Shown in pieces: positions 1 through 9,042 of a stretch of 64,000 nt of DNA. Every line of letters starts with the position of its first letter. Positions within the stretch are counted from its first letter, which is position 1. The translations under genes and the position numbers were made by a program. Origin of the DNA: Calothrix sp. NIES-2098 (GTDB lineage Bacteria > Cyanobacteriota > Cyanobacteriia > Cyanobacteriales > Nostocaceae); contig AP018172.1 in assembly GCA_002368175.1 (NCBI GenBank), positions 6,327,001 to 6,391,000 of the forward strand, read 5' to 3'. Under the pieces are notes generated by a model, which was not told where the DNA came from, searched no databases, and saw nothing but the letters and a program-made list of their open reading frames with translations.

Positions 1-1224
1 TAGCGGGCCTTTCAGGTCTTTGTCAGCATTAAACTCTAGTTTTTCGCTTTGCAGGTCGCTTTCTGCCCAGCTGTTAGGATAAGGTTTGGTGCGCAACAGA
101 GGAGTAGACTCCACACCAGCGACCGGAGTAGTTTCTACAGGACGTGCAAATCGATAATAAGAACTGCCGTTGCCGAAATCTTTGGTAATTGGATGTTGTC
201 CGTACTCGGTGATAATTGGAACTGCTGGCCCAAATCTGGCAGCACTCCCAGAAACATCAACAGCTAAACGATTATCCAGGCGAACACCCCAATCTTTGAG
301 TAAGTTGTCGAGTTTGGGGTCGCTACCAGGGTCAATCATCAGCAATAAGTTACCGCCACGATTGAGGTAATCGCTTAAAGCTTTCACTTCACCCTCAAAC
401 AATTCTCGTTTTGGGCCTGCTACTACCACCGCCGCCGCATCATCGGGAACTTTGGACTTTTCTATTAAATTCAGTGGTGAGGTTGTGAAATTCTTATCAG
501 TTAATCCCTGAACTGCTTGAGACATTCCACCTTCAGCTGCTGTTAGTGGATGTTCGCCGTGTCCTTGGAGAAAGTAAACTTTAGCTGAGTTAGCAGTGGT
601 AATTTGTTGCAGCCGACTTGTTAACCGCACTTCTGACAGCCGTTCATTTTGATTCACCACCTGCACTAACTGTCTTTTATCTTGAGATTCTAGATAAACT
701 TCTCCGTAATCTTTCACGCCAAACTTTTCTGCCAATCCCGGTCTAGCTTGCGGATCGACATACTCAAATTGAAACTTTGAGCTTTGCCTGCGATAATTGT
801 CTAGCAAATCTCGGTCTTGCGGATTCTGATTGACATCAAAAATCCAGACTGTAACTGGTTGTGCTAAATTCTGTACTAATTCCCGCGACTGGGGAGCCAG
901 GGTAAATAACTGCGTTTCTGTTAAATCTGCTCGATAGTGGTAGCGAGTACCCAAAAAGTTTATTAACCCTAAAATTGCTAGTACTGCTATAGTCGCCACC
1001 AAAGCGTTAGTTCCCGCTTGGGTTGAACGTCGCCGCCACCATTGACTTTCTTGGCTTTGCACGATCGCCCACAACCCAATGAGCACAATTCCAGTAAATA
1101 ATAATGCTAAGGAAATTGGCCCCCAATTTGATGCCACTAACCCAGAAGTTAAGCCTGCAACTAATAGAAAAGGGCCAAACCAAAACAGATATTTCCAAAG
1201 TTTCTTTTTAGCAGCGATTTTCAT
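1..1224 (-). CDS. GldG-like ABC-type transport auxiliary protein (partial)
   Basis: Reading the minus strand from the ATG at 1224 gives an open frame of about 408 codons that runs off the left edge, so the C-terminus is missing. The N-terminus has a basic start and about three hydrophobic segments (roughly residues 12-32, 36-52 and 72-92). A long soluble region follows with the pattern of GldG/IntG-like proteins: a 'TETQLFTLAPQSRELV' segment, then an 'FLQGHGEHPL' segment, then a 'LLMIDPGSDPKL' segment. Family members are membrane-anchored extracytoplasmic partners of ABC-2 exporters linked to gliding or secretion. It lies 185 bp downstream of the permease gene on the same strand, after the ATPase gene, so the three form a probable ATPase-permease-GldG cassette. 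The substrate cannot be told from sequence. Confidence 0.82.
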   Translation of the reverse strand, partial: MKIAAKKKLWKYLFWFGPFLLVAGLTSGLVASNWGPISLALLFTGIVLIGLWAIVQSQESQWWRRRSTQAGTNALVATIAVLAILGLINFLGTRYHYRADLTETQLFTLAPQSRELVQNLAQPVTVWIFDVNQNPQDRDLLDNYRRQSSKFQFEYVDPQARPGLAEKFGVKDYGEVYLESQDKRQLVQVVNQNERLSEVRLTSRLQQITTANSAKVYFLQGHGEHPLTAAEGGMSQAVQGLTDKNFTTSPLNLIEKSKVPDDAAAVVVAGPKRELFEGEVKALSDYLNRGGNLLLMIDPGSDPKLDNLLKDWGVRLDNRLAVDVSGSAARFGPAVPIITEYGQHPITKDFGNGSSYYRFARPVETTPVAGVESTPLLRTKPYPNSWAESDLQSEKLEFNADKDLKGPL

Positions 1225-1326
1225 TTTATTTGTTATTTGTTATTTGTCTTTGGTGATTTGGCCTGACTAAGTAGTTAAACGCAACTAAATCAAGACTTAC
1301 GCAAAATCTTTCTCAAACTTTCATTT

Positions 1327-1388
1327 CTTTGTGCCTTTGTGCCTTAGTGGTAAAAAATCTTGAACCACAAAGACACGAAGACACAAAG
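1327..1388. repeat. Imperfect inverted repeat between permease and GldG-like gene
   Basis: Two arms of about 25 bp (1327-1351 and 1364-1388) are imperfect reverse complements built on the CTTTGTG / CACAAAG motif. They could form a hairpin in the transcript between the permease and the GldG-like gene. The sequence resembles short intergenic palindromes dispersed in Nostocales genomes. It may be a MITE-like remnant or an mRNA processing site; there is no clear U-tract. Confidence 0.5.
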
Positions 1389-1409
1389 GTTTTCATAGAT
1401 TGCAAATGA

Positions 1410-2222
1410 CTACTGCCTTTGAAAACGCAATGCATCAATTGATTGAGATGTGAGAAAGACACCCAAAAAAATGTAACTAATAAATAAAAGTATGGCGCTG
1501 GTATCAAAAATGCCTTGAATAAGAGTATTGAAATGCTTCAGCAAAGAAATATAGCTCAAAGCTTCACCAATTGGGCCAGGGACGATTTTAGCGATTAAAT
1601 CAACGAATAACAGCATTAAAATGACTGCAAAGGTGAAGACCGCAGAGAGAATTGTACTGTCTGTTAACGATGAAATAAACATTCCCAAAGATAAAATTGC
1701 TGCTGCTAGTAAGATTAATCCAAAATGTCCTAACAAAAGAATTGTCGGTGCCATTGGGGGATTGGAGGTACTAATCACAAAAGCTTCAATTGCGATTAAG
1801 GGCACAATCATTGTGACAAAAAAAGTCAGTACCCCTAATAATTTACCGACAGCTACCGCCCAGTTTGTAATTGGTGACGTTGCTAACAGTTCTAAAGTGC
1901 CTCGCTTACGTTCTTCCGCATATAGTCCCATTGAAAGAATTGGCAGCACAAATAATAATAGCCACCCCATGCGGTCTAAAAATGCGCGAATAAATTCATA
2001 AGGAACATCGATTGGCGGTACTGGTACTTGTAGTTGTTGTCCTTGTAAATCTAAAGCGGCGATGGTTGGCAAAATTCCATCTGGCCCTAGCAAAATCATG
2101 ACTAAGAACAACCCAGATAAAAACCAGAATATGCCAGCAATTACATAAGCCAACGGGGATACAAAGTAACTCTGCAATTCCCGGCGATAAATGGCGATAA
2201 TATTACTCAGTACTATACCCAT
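1410..2222 (-). CDS. ABC-2 type transporter permease (GldF-like)
   Basis: This 270-residue polytopic membrane protein has about six hydrophobic helices. An early helix lies at residues 24-45, and an 'LLFVLPILSMGLYAEERKRGTLELLATSPI' region follows, of which the 'EERKRGTLELL' stretch is typical of ABC-2 permeases of the GldF/NosY kind. It would form the membrane channel of an exporter powered by the ATPase encoded immediately upstream. The ATPase stop codon and this ATG are directly abutted (TAG then ATG at 2223/2222), so translation is probably coupled. The transported substrate is unknown. The family assignment is strong; the GldF label rests on the ATPase-permease-GldG gene order. Confidence 0.9.
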   Translation of the reverse strand: MGIVLSNIIAIYRRELQSYFVSPLAYVIAGIFWFLSGLFLVMILLGPDGILPTIAALDLQGQQLQVPVPPIDVPYEFIRAFLDRMGWLLLFVLPILSMGLYAEERKRGTLELLATSPITNWAVAVGKLLGVLTFFVTMIVPLIAIEAFVISTSNPPMAPTILLLGHFGLILLAAAILSLGMFISSLTDSTILSAVFTFAVILMLLFVDLIAKIVPGPIGEALSYISLLKHFNTLIQGIFDTSAILLFISYIFLGVFLTSQSIDALRFQRQ

Positions 2223-3227
2223 CTACGCGGCTTCTCCTTCTGATATTGCTGAGTCTTCTATCGACTCTAAATTCTTTTCTTCTGTCGTCAGTTGCAAGAA
2301 CACATCTTCTAAGGTAGCGCTGACACGCCGCATTTCATGTAAAGCGAATCCCGCACGCACCACTGTTGTTACGATATCCTTTCCCGGTTCGGTTCCCGGT
2401 TGCGATATCACCCGCAAATAAGAACGGTTTGCTTGCGGTGGGTGATGACTTCCCACTGCCGGAATTGATTCTACCAGACTCACACCCGATATATTTTGCA
2501 GTACTTGTTTTGCCAGGGCGGCTTCTCCTTCAATCTCTATTTCATAACCAGAGCCACCTGTCAACTGTGTCATGAGATTTTCTGGTGTGTTGGTGGCAAC
2601 TACCTTACCGCGATTGATAATCGCAACGCGGCTACAGGTCATGCTAACTTCTGGGAGAATATGGGTAGAAAGAATGATTGTATGGGTTCCAGCGAGACTT
2701 TTAATTAAATTTCGCACCTCAATGATTTGCCGGGGGTCAAGTCCTACCGTCGGTTCATCTAAGATAATTGCTGGTGGATCGTGGACGATCGCCTGCGCAA
2801 TCCCTACCCTTTGACGATATCCTTTAGAAAGCTTGCGGATGATTACTTTGCGCTTATCATCTAAATTACAACGCCCGATCGCAGCTTGTACCTTATTATT
2901 GCGATCGCCTGCGGGTACGCCCTTAATTCTGGCGACAAAATGCAAAAATCCTTCCACCGTCATCTCTGGATATAACGGCGGTGTTTCCGGTAAATAACCA
3001 ATGCGTTGCCGCACAGCCAAAGAATTATCGTGGACATCAAAGCCTGCAATCTTCGCCGTACCCTTGGTTGCCGGTAAATAACCGGCTAAAATCCGCATAG
3101 TAGTAGTTTTACCAGCGCCATTCGGCCCCAAAAAGCCTAAAATCTCCCCAGGTTCGACGCTAAAAGTCACATCAGAAATCGCTGGGGTAGAACCGTATAT
3201 TTTACTCAGATGCTCAACTTCAATCAT
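2223..3227 (-). CDS. ABC transporter ATP-binding protein (GldA-like)
   Basis: A 334-residue ATPase subunit. It has a Walker A motif GPNGAGKTT near residue 34, an ABC signature-like 'LSKGYRQRVGIAQA' near residue 133, a Walker B 'AIILDEPTVGLDP' and an H-loop 'IILSTHIL'. The domain after residue 220 matches the C-terminal extension common in GldA/DrrA/CcmA-type ATPases. It is the first gene of the minus-strand cassette with the abutting permease and the GldG-like protein. No obvious terminator separates the three. It should energise export; the substrate is not evident. Confidence 0.92.
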   Translation of the reverse strand: MIEVEHLSKIYGSTPAISDVTFSVEPGEILGFLGPNGAGKTTTMRILAGYLPATKGTAKIAGFDVHDNSLAVRQRIGYLPETPPLYPEMTVEGFLHFVARIKGVPAGDRNNKVQAAIGRCNLDDKRKVIIRKLSKGYRQRVGIAQAIVHDPPAIILDEPTVGLDPRQIIEVRNLIKSLAGTHTIILSTHILPEVSMTCSRVAIINRGKVVATNTPENLMTQLTGGSGYEIEIEGEAALAKQVLQNISGVSLVESIPAVGSHHPPQANRSYLRVISQPGTEPGKDIVTTVVRAGFALHEMRRVSATLEDVFLQLTTEEKNLESIEDSAISEGEAA

Positions 3228-3299
3228 CGGTCTAAGGCGATCGCATTTTTAGAGAATACCCAATAATATTAGATCGCGATGTTTTGATTGCAAGCATTA

Positions 3300-3375
3300 A
3301 ACCGGGAACAGGGGATGAGGTGGACAAGGGAGACAAGGGGGACAAGGGGGACAAGGGGGACAGGAAGGGAGAAAT
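3300..3375. repeat. Purine-rich low-complexity tandem repeat
   Basis: The segment holds four near-identical copies of a roughly 10-bp G-rich unit (GGACAAGGGG type), then GGACAGGAAGGGAG. Similar G/A-rich or C/T-rich tracts occur at about 11560-11610, 12880-12950, 41150-41200 and 63830-63860, so this is a dispersed low-complexity family. No gene is seen in it; it lies in the 189-bp gap before the Uma2 gene. Confidence 0.6.
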
Positions 3376-3415
3376 GACAAATGACAAATGAAGCGATATA
3401 GAAGGCAATAAATTT

Positions 3416-4042
3416 ATGGCTCAAACCTTACGCAAAATAGTTACATTCGATGAATTCGTTGCCAAATACCCCGACACCTCTGGAAAACGTTATGAATTGC
3501 ATAATGGAGTAGTTGTAGAGATGTCCCAGCCTACAGGTGAACACGAAGAAGTTATAGGTTTTTTGGCACTAAATATATCTATCGAACTTGGGCGACTAAA
3601 ACTTCCCTACATCATTCCCAAAACAGCGTTGGTTAAACCATTAGAGAGCGAATCAGCTTACTCTCCAGATGTGCTGTTATTAAACCGCCCCAATTTAGTC
3701 AATGAACCACTCTGGAAAAAAGACTCTACTGTAAGCCTAGCCGAATCTATACCGTTGGTAATTGAAGTGGTTAGTACTAACTGGCGTGATGATTATCTGA
3801 CAAAAGTGGCTGCTTATGAAACGGTGGGCATCGCCGAATACTGGATTGTAGATTATGCTGCTTTAGGCGGTAGGCGGTTTATTGGCAATCCCAAACAACC
3901 CACTATCTCGGTTTACTCCTTAGTCGAGGGGGAATACCAAATCCAGCAGTTCCGAAACAGCGATCGTATCATCTCACCCACCTTCCCGGAATTGAATTTA
4001 ACCGCCGAACAGATTTTTCAAGCTGGAGGTGTGCAAATCTAG
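3416..4042 (+). CDS. Uma2 family (DUF820) restriction-endonuclease-like protein
   Basis: This 208-residue protein has the PD-(D/E)XK fold pattern of Uma2/DUF820. 'SPDVLLLNRP' carries the Asp and 'PLVIEVVSTNWRDDYLTKVAAYE' carries the Glu and Lys of the nuclease core, followed by 'IAEYWIVDY'. The family is greatly expanded in cyanobacteria; nuclease activity is predicted from fold and biological roles are mostly unknown. It is a stand-alone gene upstream of a 21-bp repeat array and the TPR-CHAT gene. A purine-rich region precedes the ATG but no strong ribosome-binding site stands out. Confidence 0.88.
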   Translation: MAQTLRKIVTFDEFVAKYPDTSGKRYELHNGVVVEMSQPTGEHEEVIGFLALNISIELGRLKLPYIIPKTALVKPLESESAYSPDVLLLNRPNLVNEPLWKKDSTVSLAESIPLVIEVVSTNWRDDYLTKVAAYETVGIAEYWIVDYAALGGRRFIGNPKQPTISVYSLVEGEYQIQQFRNSDRIISPTFPELNLTAEQIFQAGGVQI

Positions 4043-4090
4043 GAGGGCGAAACACCTAACAATCCGTCAATGATAAAAAATATGCTGTCC

Positions 4091-4266
4091 TTACTTCCGA
4101 GGTTGTTGTCGTTACTTCCGAGGTTTGTGTAGTTACTCCCGAAGTTGCTGTCGTTACTCCCGAAGTTGCTGTCGTTACTCCCGAAGTTGCTGTCGTTACT
4201 TCCGAGGTTTGTGTAGTTACTCCCGAAGTTGCTGTCCTTACTCCTGAAGTTGCTGTCCTTACTCCA
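4091..4266. repeat. 21-bp tandem repeat array (8 copies plus a partial)
   Basis: Eight consecutive 21-bp units (TTACTYCCGARGTTGCTGTCG and variants) run from 4091 to 4258, with a partial ninth. Two unit types alternate irregularly, one ending GTGTAG and one ending GCTGTCG/C. The period equals seven codons. An ATG at 4070 opens into the array but meets a TAG at 4130, so the array is not a long plus-strand gene. Degenerate heptamer-based tandem repeats (STRR) are known from heterocystous cyanobacteria; this may be a longer relative. It ends 56 bp before the TPR-CHAT gene. Confidence 0.9.
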
Positions 4267-4321
4267 CGATTATTTTAAGCTAATCCTCTAGAGTAAAATA
4301 TTTGATAAAAGCGATACAAGG

Positions 4322-7228
4322 TTGCGGCAGATGTTCAGGCGGCTTTGGCGATGGTTCAAAAGGTTGATTCAGCAATTATTGGGCAGAAAAAAGCCTATTT
4401 CTCCGTCATTAGCAGCGCAGGAAACCAGAGAAATACGCAGACAATGGACAGATGCGGAGTATAAATCGTTCTTTCTCCAGTTGTTAGCGGGAGTTAATGA
4501 GAAAGGCTGGAGTCGGGGACGGGTAAAAGGTTTTTTGGATGCAAACCGCATTAATCAGGCAAATTTGGTGGAGTGGTTGCGTGGTTTTGGTGAAAGGTTG
4601 CTAGCTTCAGCTACAGAGAATGATGAGTTAGCAACGCGGATGATGCGACTGGGTGAGTTGAGTGTTGGGGAAGTTAGTGATGTTGCTTATGATATCGGCA
4701 GGCGGTTGTTGAGGTGGGAGGAAGAAACGAACCGCCAAGACGCAGAGGACGCGGAGGAAGAAGCAGCGATAAATATTACAGATGATGCGCAAGCTTGGTT
4801 TAATCAAGGTAATGAGCAATTTATATCAGGGGATTTTGTAGGTGCGATCGCATCTTATGACAACGCCCTCAAATTCAAACCCGACTTCTACGAAGCTTGG
4901 ATCAGCCGGGGTGTGGCGCTGGATAATTTAGGGCAATTTGAAAGTGCGATCGCATCTTATGACAACGCCCTTAAATTCAAACCCGACTACCACGAAGCTT
5001 GGTACAACCGGGGTGTGGCGCTGGGTAATTTAGGGCAATTTGAAAGTGCGATCGCATCTTATGACAACGCCCTCAAATTCAAACCCGACTTCTACAAAGC
5101 TTGGATCAACCGGGGTGTGGCGCTGGATAATTTAGGGCAATTTGAAAGTGCGATCGCATCTTATGACAACGCCCTCAAATTCAAACCCGACTTCTACAAA
5201 GCTTGGATCAACCGGGGTGTGGCGCTGGATAATTTAGGGCAATTTGAAAGTGCGATCGCATCTTATGACAACGCCCTCAAATTCAAACCCGACTTCTACG
5301 AAGCTTGGATCAACCGGGGTGTGGCGCTGGTTAATTTAGGGCAATTTGAAAGTGCGATCGCATCTTATGACAACGCCCTCAAATTCAAACCTGACTACCA
5401 CGAAGCTTGGTACAACCGGGGTAATGCAGCAGGAAATTCGGTTAGTTGCGATCAATTGTTGGCTTTTTCTAGTACCATTGCTACACAAAATCCTCAGCTT
5501 AACCAGCGTGGCTATGAGGGAAGAGTGGCTAGCTATGAAGAAGGTTTGAAGTATTGCCAACAAAATACTCACCCAGAAGGTTGGGGTATATTGCATCAAG
5601 CAATAGGTAATGCTCACTATTTCCGAGGGCGAGGAGATTCTCACCCCCGCAGTTATTGGTACAAAGCTGTTAAAAGCTACAATGAGGCACTAAAAACCCT
5701 GACAGCAGAAGATTTTCCTGAGTTGCATCTGGAAGTTTTGCGCTATTTAATTCGCGTCCAGTTGAATTTGGGGGAAAAGGCTAAAGCCGAAGAACTCCAG
5801 CGACGGGGTAAAGATGTTTTGCGGCGCTTGCTGGATGAGTGCAAAAGTCCTGCTAAGAAACAGCAGCTAGCTTTGAAGCTCGCAGGTTTTCAGCAGTTTA
5901 CTGTTGATTTAGCAGTACAGTCAGGAGACTGGTGTGCTGCATTGGAATTAGCAGAACAGGGAAAAAATGCTTGCTTGTCTTGGCTGCTAGATGGGTGGAG
6001 TGATGAGTCTCCCAAATGGGTAGAGATGAAAGAATTACTCAATCCCAATACTGCCATAGTTTATTGGCATCTCAGTCCAGCAGCTTTACATACTTTCATC
6101 CTCAAGCACAACACCCCATCACCCCTTGTCTTGGGAGAAACGCTTCTGAATCCAACGCAACGCCTACGTGACTTTGAAAACTGGGTAAAAACTTGGAATG
6201 AAAAATACGCCGATTATCGCAAAGGTAAAGACAAGCAGAGTGCAGAAGCAGAAACTTGGCGCGACAAGTTACCCGCAATGCTTAACGAACTGGATAAGAT
6301 TCTCGATATCAATGCTGTTGTCTCTCAAATCTCAGATATTACCCAGCTAATTCTCATTCCTCACCGCGACTTACACCGCTTTCCTCTCCATGCACTGTTT
6401 CCTCCTGAATTTACCATCAGCTATTTACCCAGCGCTCAAATTGGTATTAACTTGCAAAAACTAAGACAAACAAATTTAGGAACAATTCACGAACTACCTT
6501 TACTTAGCGTAGAATACCCCAACAGTAAAGATTTGCCCCAGCTACCTCATGCAGTTCTAGAATCTGCTGTCATTACCCAGTTATTTAACAATCCAAAAAC
6601 GCAGGAAATTCCTGGAGAAGATGCCACAAATGCAACAGTTAAAACATCTCTAAAAGACGGTTATAACGTATTTCACTTTACAGGACACAGCACTTATAAT
6701 TTCCATAATCCCAAAAAATCTGCTTTAGCTCTTAGCGGTGAAGAATTTCTCACCCTAGAGGAAATTTGTAATATTGAGAATCTCAGTAAATATCAACTAG
6801 TCAGCCTTTCATCTTGTGAAACTGCAATTACTGGCAATCAAACAATCACTGCCGAATATGCAGGTTTAGTCAGTGCTTTTCTGTCTCAAGGTGTGACAGA
6901 TGTGGTTAGCAGCTTGTGGAGTTTAACTGATGAGGCGAGTAGTTTTTTGATGATTTACTTTTACTGGCAAATCAAAAAAGGTAAATCCCCAGTCGTCGCT
7001 CTCAATCAAGCAACCAAATGGTTACGTAATTTAACATTTAGGAAACTTGAAAGTATTTATCGAGTAATCTTTGCAAAGCTGCCATCAGATGAAACTGTTA
7101 TCCGCCCTTTTATTAGAAGAAAGCTAAATCAAATGAATGTAATGGAGGTATCAAGTAAGAAACAAAAGCGTTTTGAACATCCATATTATTGGGCAGGTTT
7201 TATAAATACAGGCGGATTTAATTTATAA
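4322..7228 (+). CDS. TPR-CHAT caspase-like protein
   Basis: This 968-residue protein has three parts. A basic, possibly membrane-associated N-terminus and a helical region of about 150 residues come first. Six near-identical 34-residue TPR repeats follow (about residues 158-365). A C-terminal CHAT domain (about 640-968) carries the expected dyad, His in 'FHFTGH' near residue 789 and Cys in 'LSSCET' near 832. CHAT proteins are caspase-clan proteases; some are activated to cleave partners in CRISPR-linked (Craspase) or gasdermin defence. The TPRs probably bind an activator or target. TTG at 4322 and ATG at 4331 are both possible starts. The gene follows a 21-bp repeat array, and an IS element lies downstream. 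Target and trigger are unknown. Confidence 0.9.
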   Translation: MRQMFRRLWRWFKRLIQQLLGRKKPISPSLAAQETREIRRQWTDAEYKSFFLQLLAGVNEKGWSRGRVKGFLDANRINQANLVEWLRGFGERLLASATENDELATRMMRLGELSVGEVSDVAYDIGRRLLRWEEETNRQDAEDAEEEAAINITDDAQAWFNQGNEQFISGDFVGAIASYDNALKFKPDFYEAWISRGVALDNLGQFESAIASYDNALKFKPDYHEAWYNRGVALGNLGQFESAIASYDNALKFKPDFYKAWINRGVALDNLGQFESAIASYDNALKFKPDFYKAWINRGVALDNLGQFESAIASYDNALKFKPDFYEAWINRGVALVNLGQFESAIASYDNALKFKPDYHEAWYNRGNAAGNSVSCDQLLAFSSTIATQNPQLNQRGYEGRVASYEEGLKYCQQNTHPEGWGILHQAIGNAHYFRGRGDSHPRSYWYKAVKSYNEALKTLTAEDFPELHLEVLRYLIRVQLNLGEKAKAEELQRRGKDVLRRLLDECKSPAKKQQLALKLAGFQQFTVDLAVQSGDWCAALELAEQGKNACLSWLLDGWSDESPKWVEMKELLNPNTAIVYWHLSPAALHTFILKHNTPSPLVLGETLLNPTQRLRDFENWVKTWNEKYADYRKGKDKQSAEAETWRDKLPAMLNELDKILDINAVVSQISDITQLILIPHRDLHRFPLHALFPPEFTISYLPSAQIGINLQKLRQTNLGTIHELPLLSVEYPNSKDLPQLPHAVLESAVITQLFNNPKTQEIPGEDATNATVKTSLKDGYNVFHFTGHSTYNFHNPKKSALALSGEEFLTLEEICNIENLSKYQLVSLSSCETAITGNQTITAEYAGLVSAFLSQGVTDVVSSLWSLTDEASSFLMIYFYWQIKKGKSPVVALNQATKWLRNLTFRKLESIYRVIFAKLPSDETVIRPFIRRKLNQMNVMEVSSKKQKRFEHPYYWAGFINTGGFNL
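4842..5430 (+). repeat. 102-bp in-gene tandem repeats encoding TPR units
   Basis: Six units of 102 bp start at 4842, 4944, 5046, 5148, 5250 and 5352. Each encodes one 34-residue TPR and contains a GCGATCGC octamer. Several are almost identical at the DNA level, including synonymous positions, which points to recent amplification or gene conversion. The units vary mainly at the 'DFYEAW', 'DFYKAW' and 'DYHEAW' positions. Confidence 0.92.
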
Positions 7229-7241
7229 ATTTAATCTTTAG

Positions 7242-7258
7242 GGTGGGCATTGCCCACC
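7242..7258. repeat. GGTGGGCA-TTGCCCACC palindrome
   Basis: A 17-bp near-perfect palindrome lies 13 bp after the TPR-CHAT stop codon. Related copies are at 7380-7396 (abutting the IS left end), 14831-14851 and, with a longer loop, 22572-22608. There is no U-tract, so it is probably a dispersed intergenic repeat; it could also stabilise the 3' end. Confidence 0.6.
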
Positions 7259-7395
7259 ACAGCCCAGTTCGAGTTCTTGACATCTGCATAACTAAACATC
7301 TTAATTTATCGGCGTGCATCCGTGTAGCTCGGTGGTTATTTATTTTTACCCGTACAGTATTGCAGCATAATTTGCACAAGGTGAGCATTGTCCAC

Positions 7396-9042
7396 CCAGC
7401 CCTTTCAACGCGAACAAATGAACTAGTAAGAGATAATTAATAAAAGCCTTACCCTGACTAATTTCTAAAGCATAAAGCCGTTTGCAGCAGACATGAAAGT
7501 GCATTGAATTATCCTCCAGGCGATTTAAGTCAAAACCAGAAATATTAGCTTTTGTTTTGAGTATTCTGATGGGTATCTAAAAGTCGCGCAGTAGAAACGT
7601 GACGATGTTTGCTGTCAACTATTAAAGGTTCTCGCTTTTTCTTTACCCCTCGAATCGCCTTGAGGAAACATTTAAGTTCGACTCTGGCTGCTAAATCTTG
7701 CAAAACCAACACCATTTGCTCAAGAGAAAAGGTCTCAAATGCTTGCCAATGGACGGCTGGAATTGCAATCATCATTCCCCGGTAAGTGCCAGTAATTTCA
7801 TCAACTAAATAGAAATCTGACAAGCTAGCATCAATTTTACCGACTCCATGTACAGATCCTAAGGCAGCTTTGAGAGTAGCAAGAATGTTGTATGTTGTTA
7901 ATGCCATCGAAAATGAAAATAAAGCTGCTTTGGGATAGGCTAAGGTTTGAATTTCGCCGTGAAAATTCTCAGTTACAGTTTGAAAAAGAGTCTCCAGGCT
8001 CCAGCGATTACGATACAATTCAGCAATTTTTGCAGCATCCGCATCATGAGAGGGTAAATTGGTCAAAATGGCGATTTCCCATTCCTTGTCTCGGGTTGGT
8101 TTGAACAATTTCAGCAAAATCCGGCGAGATTTCAGCAAATTACCGTCGTAATTAATTTCGATTTCCTGCTCAAATAGATTGCCTGTATCTGTGTGACCTA
8201 CAGCTTTTAATTGCGAGAGTTGTTGATAACCTAACGACCCATGTTGACGAACCACAAAAAAAGCTTGTTGGTTTGCAATCCTAAACAGAAACTTGGCTGT
8301 ACAAAAATTTCGGTCTCCATTCCAAACTTCATTTGCTTTGACACTCAAAAGTACATCATCAAATAAACTACGCTCTTGGGCATGAGCATCAACACAGGGA
8401 AAAATATCTATTACTAGCTTTGACAGTGGATCTGACACAACTATCGCTTTCCCTGGTAGAGCCTTAGCTGCAAATAACCGAATTGCATCTAGTCGATGGT
8501 CTGTGGCACCTAGACAAGTCCCATCAACAATTCTGTGTTGATATCCCGGTAGTGGATTTGGCTGTTCTCCTGCCATTTTTTGAATGAGCAACTGCAATTG
8601 GCTTGCTGTTTGTCTAACTAACGCCTGACTCACGCCCAGTTCCACGCCAGAGAGCTTTTTATATAGTGCAGTACTACTCACTATTAAGTTCGCAGCTCTT
8701 GCTTTGTAGGCTGCATGAACCGATTTCTGAATTCCACACACTACCAAACTCATTAAATCAACTTGGCTGGAAAACAATAAGTCTTGCTGGTATTGGACTT
8801 TTGCATGGGTTTCAAATAATTTATCCATGATTTCTGGGGCGAATACTCGCTCCATTAATCCTCGTGCCATCACACTTATTGGACTTTCTTGCACAAATTG
8901 TTCAAAGATGGCGGATAGCATTTTGATGCCCAAAACAGTTGAATATGTTGAGGATACATCGAAGTCGTACCTCACATTCCTTACTGGGGTTGGGTTTCAG
9001 ATATTCATGAAGTAGTTCATTTGTTCGCGTTGAAAGGGCTGG
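7396..9042 (-). mobile_element. IS4-family insertion sequence with 30-bp terminal inverted repeats
   Basis: The 30 bases at 7396-7425 are an exact reverse complement of 9013-9042, which defines an element of about 1.65 kb. It carries one transposase gene on the minus strand. The outer flanks do not show a clear target-site duplication. The left end touches a palindrome (7380-7396), and the right end cuts into a plus-strand open frame that continues to 9203. The perfect inverted repeats and intact transposase suggest a recent insertion. The missing duplication suggests a later rearrangement, or ends placed slightly off. Confidence 0.9.
7545..8975 (-). CDS. IS4-family transposase
   Basis: This 476-residue DDE transposase appears intact. 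Candidate catalytic residues are Asp in 'RIVDGTCLG', Asp in 'VWNGDRNFC' and Glu in 'YRNRWSLETLF', the last matching the Y-x2-R-x3-E signature of IS4 transposases. It fills the element bounded by the 30-bp inverted repeats at 7396-7425 and 9013-9042. The start could be the ATG at 8975 or the later one at about 8921, which begins just before 'LSAIFEQFVQ'. It would cut and paste the element; no other cargo is present. Confidence 0.93.
   Translation of the reverse strand: MRYDFDVSSTYSTVLGIKMLSAIFEQFVQESPISVMARGLMERVFAPEIMDKLFETHAKVQYQQDLLFSSQVDLMSLVVCGIQKSVHAAYKARAANLIVSSTALYKKLSGVELGVSQALVRQTASQLQLLIQKMAGEQPNPLPGYQHRIVDGTCLGATDHRLDAIRLFAAKALPGKAIVVSDPLSKLVIDIFPCVDAHAQERSLFDDVLLSVKANEVWNGDRNFCTAKFLFRIANQQAFFVVRQHGSLGYQQLSQLKAVGHTDTGNLFEQEIEINYDGNLLKSRRILLKLFKPTRDKEWEIAILTNLPSHDADAAKIAELYRNRWSLETLFQTVTENFHGEIQTLAYPKAALFSFSMALTTYNILATLKAALGSVHGVGKIDASLSDFYLVDEITGTYRGMMIAIPAVHWQAFETFSLEQMVLVLQDLAARVELKCFLKAIRGVKKKREPLIVDSKHRHVSTARLLDTHQNTQNKS

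Noticed and set aside
4091..4266. CRISPR array
   Set aside because: Units are contiguous 21-mers with no spacers, and no cas genes are present.
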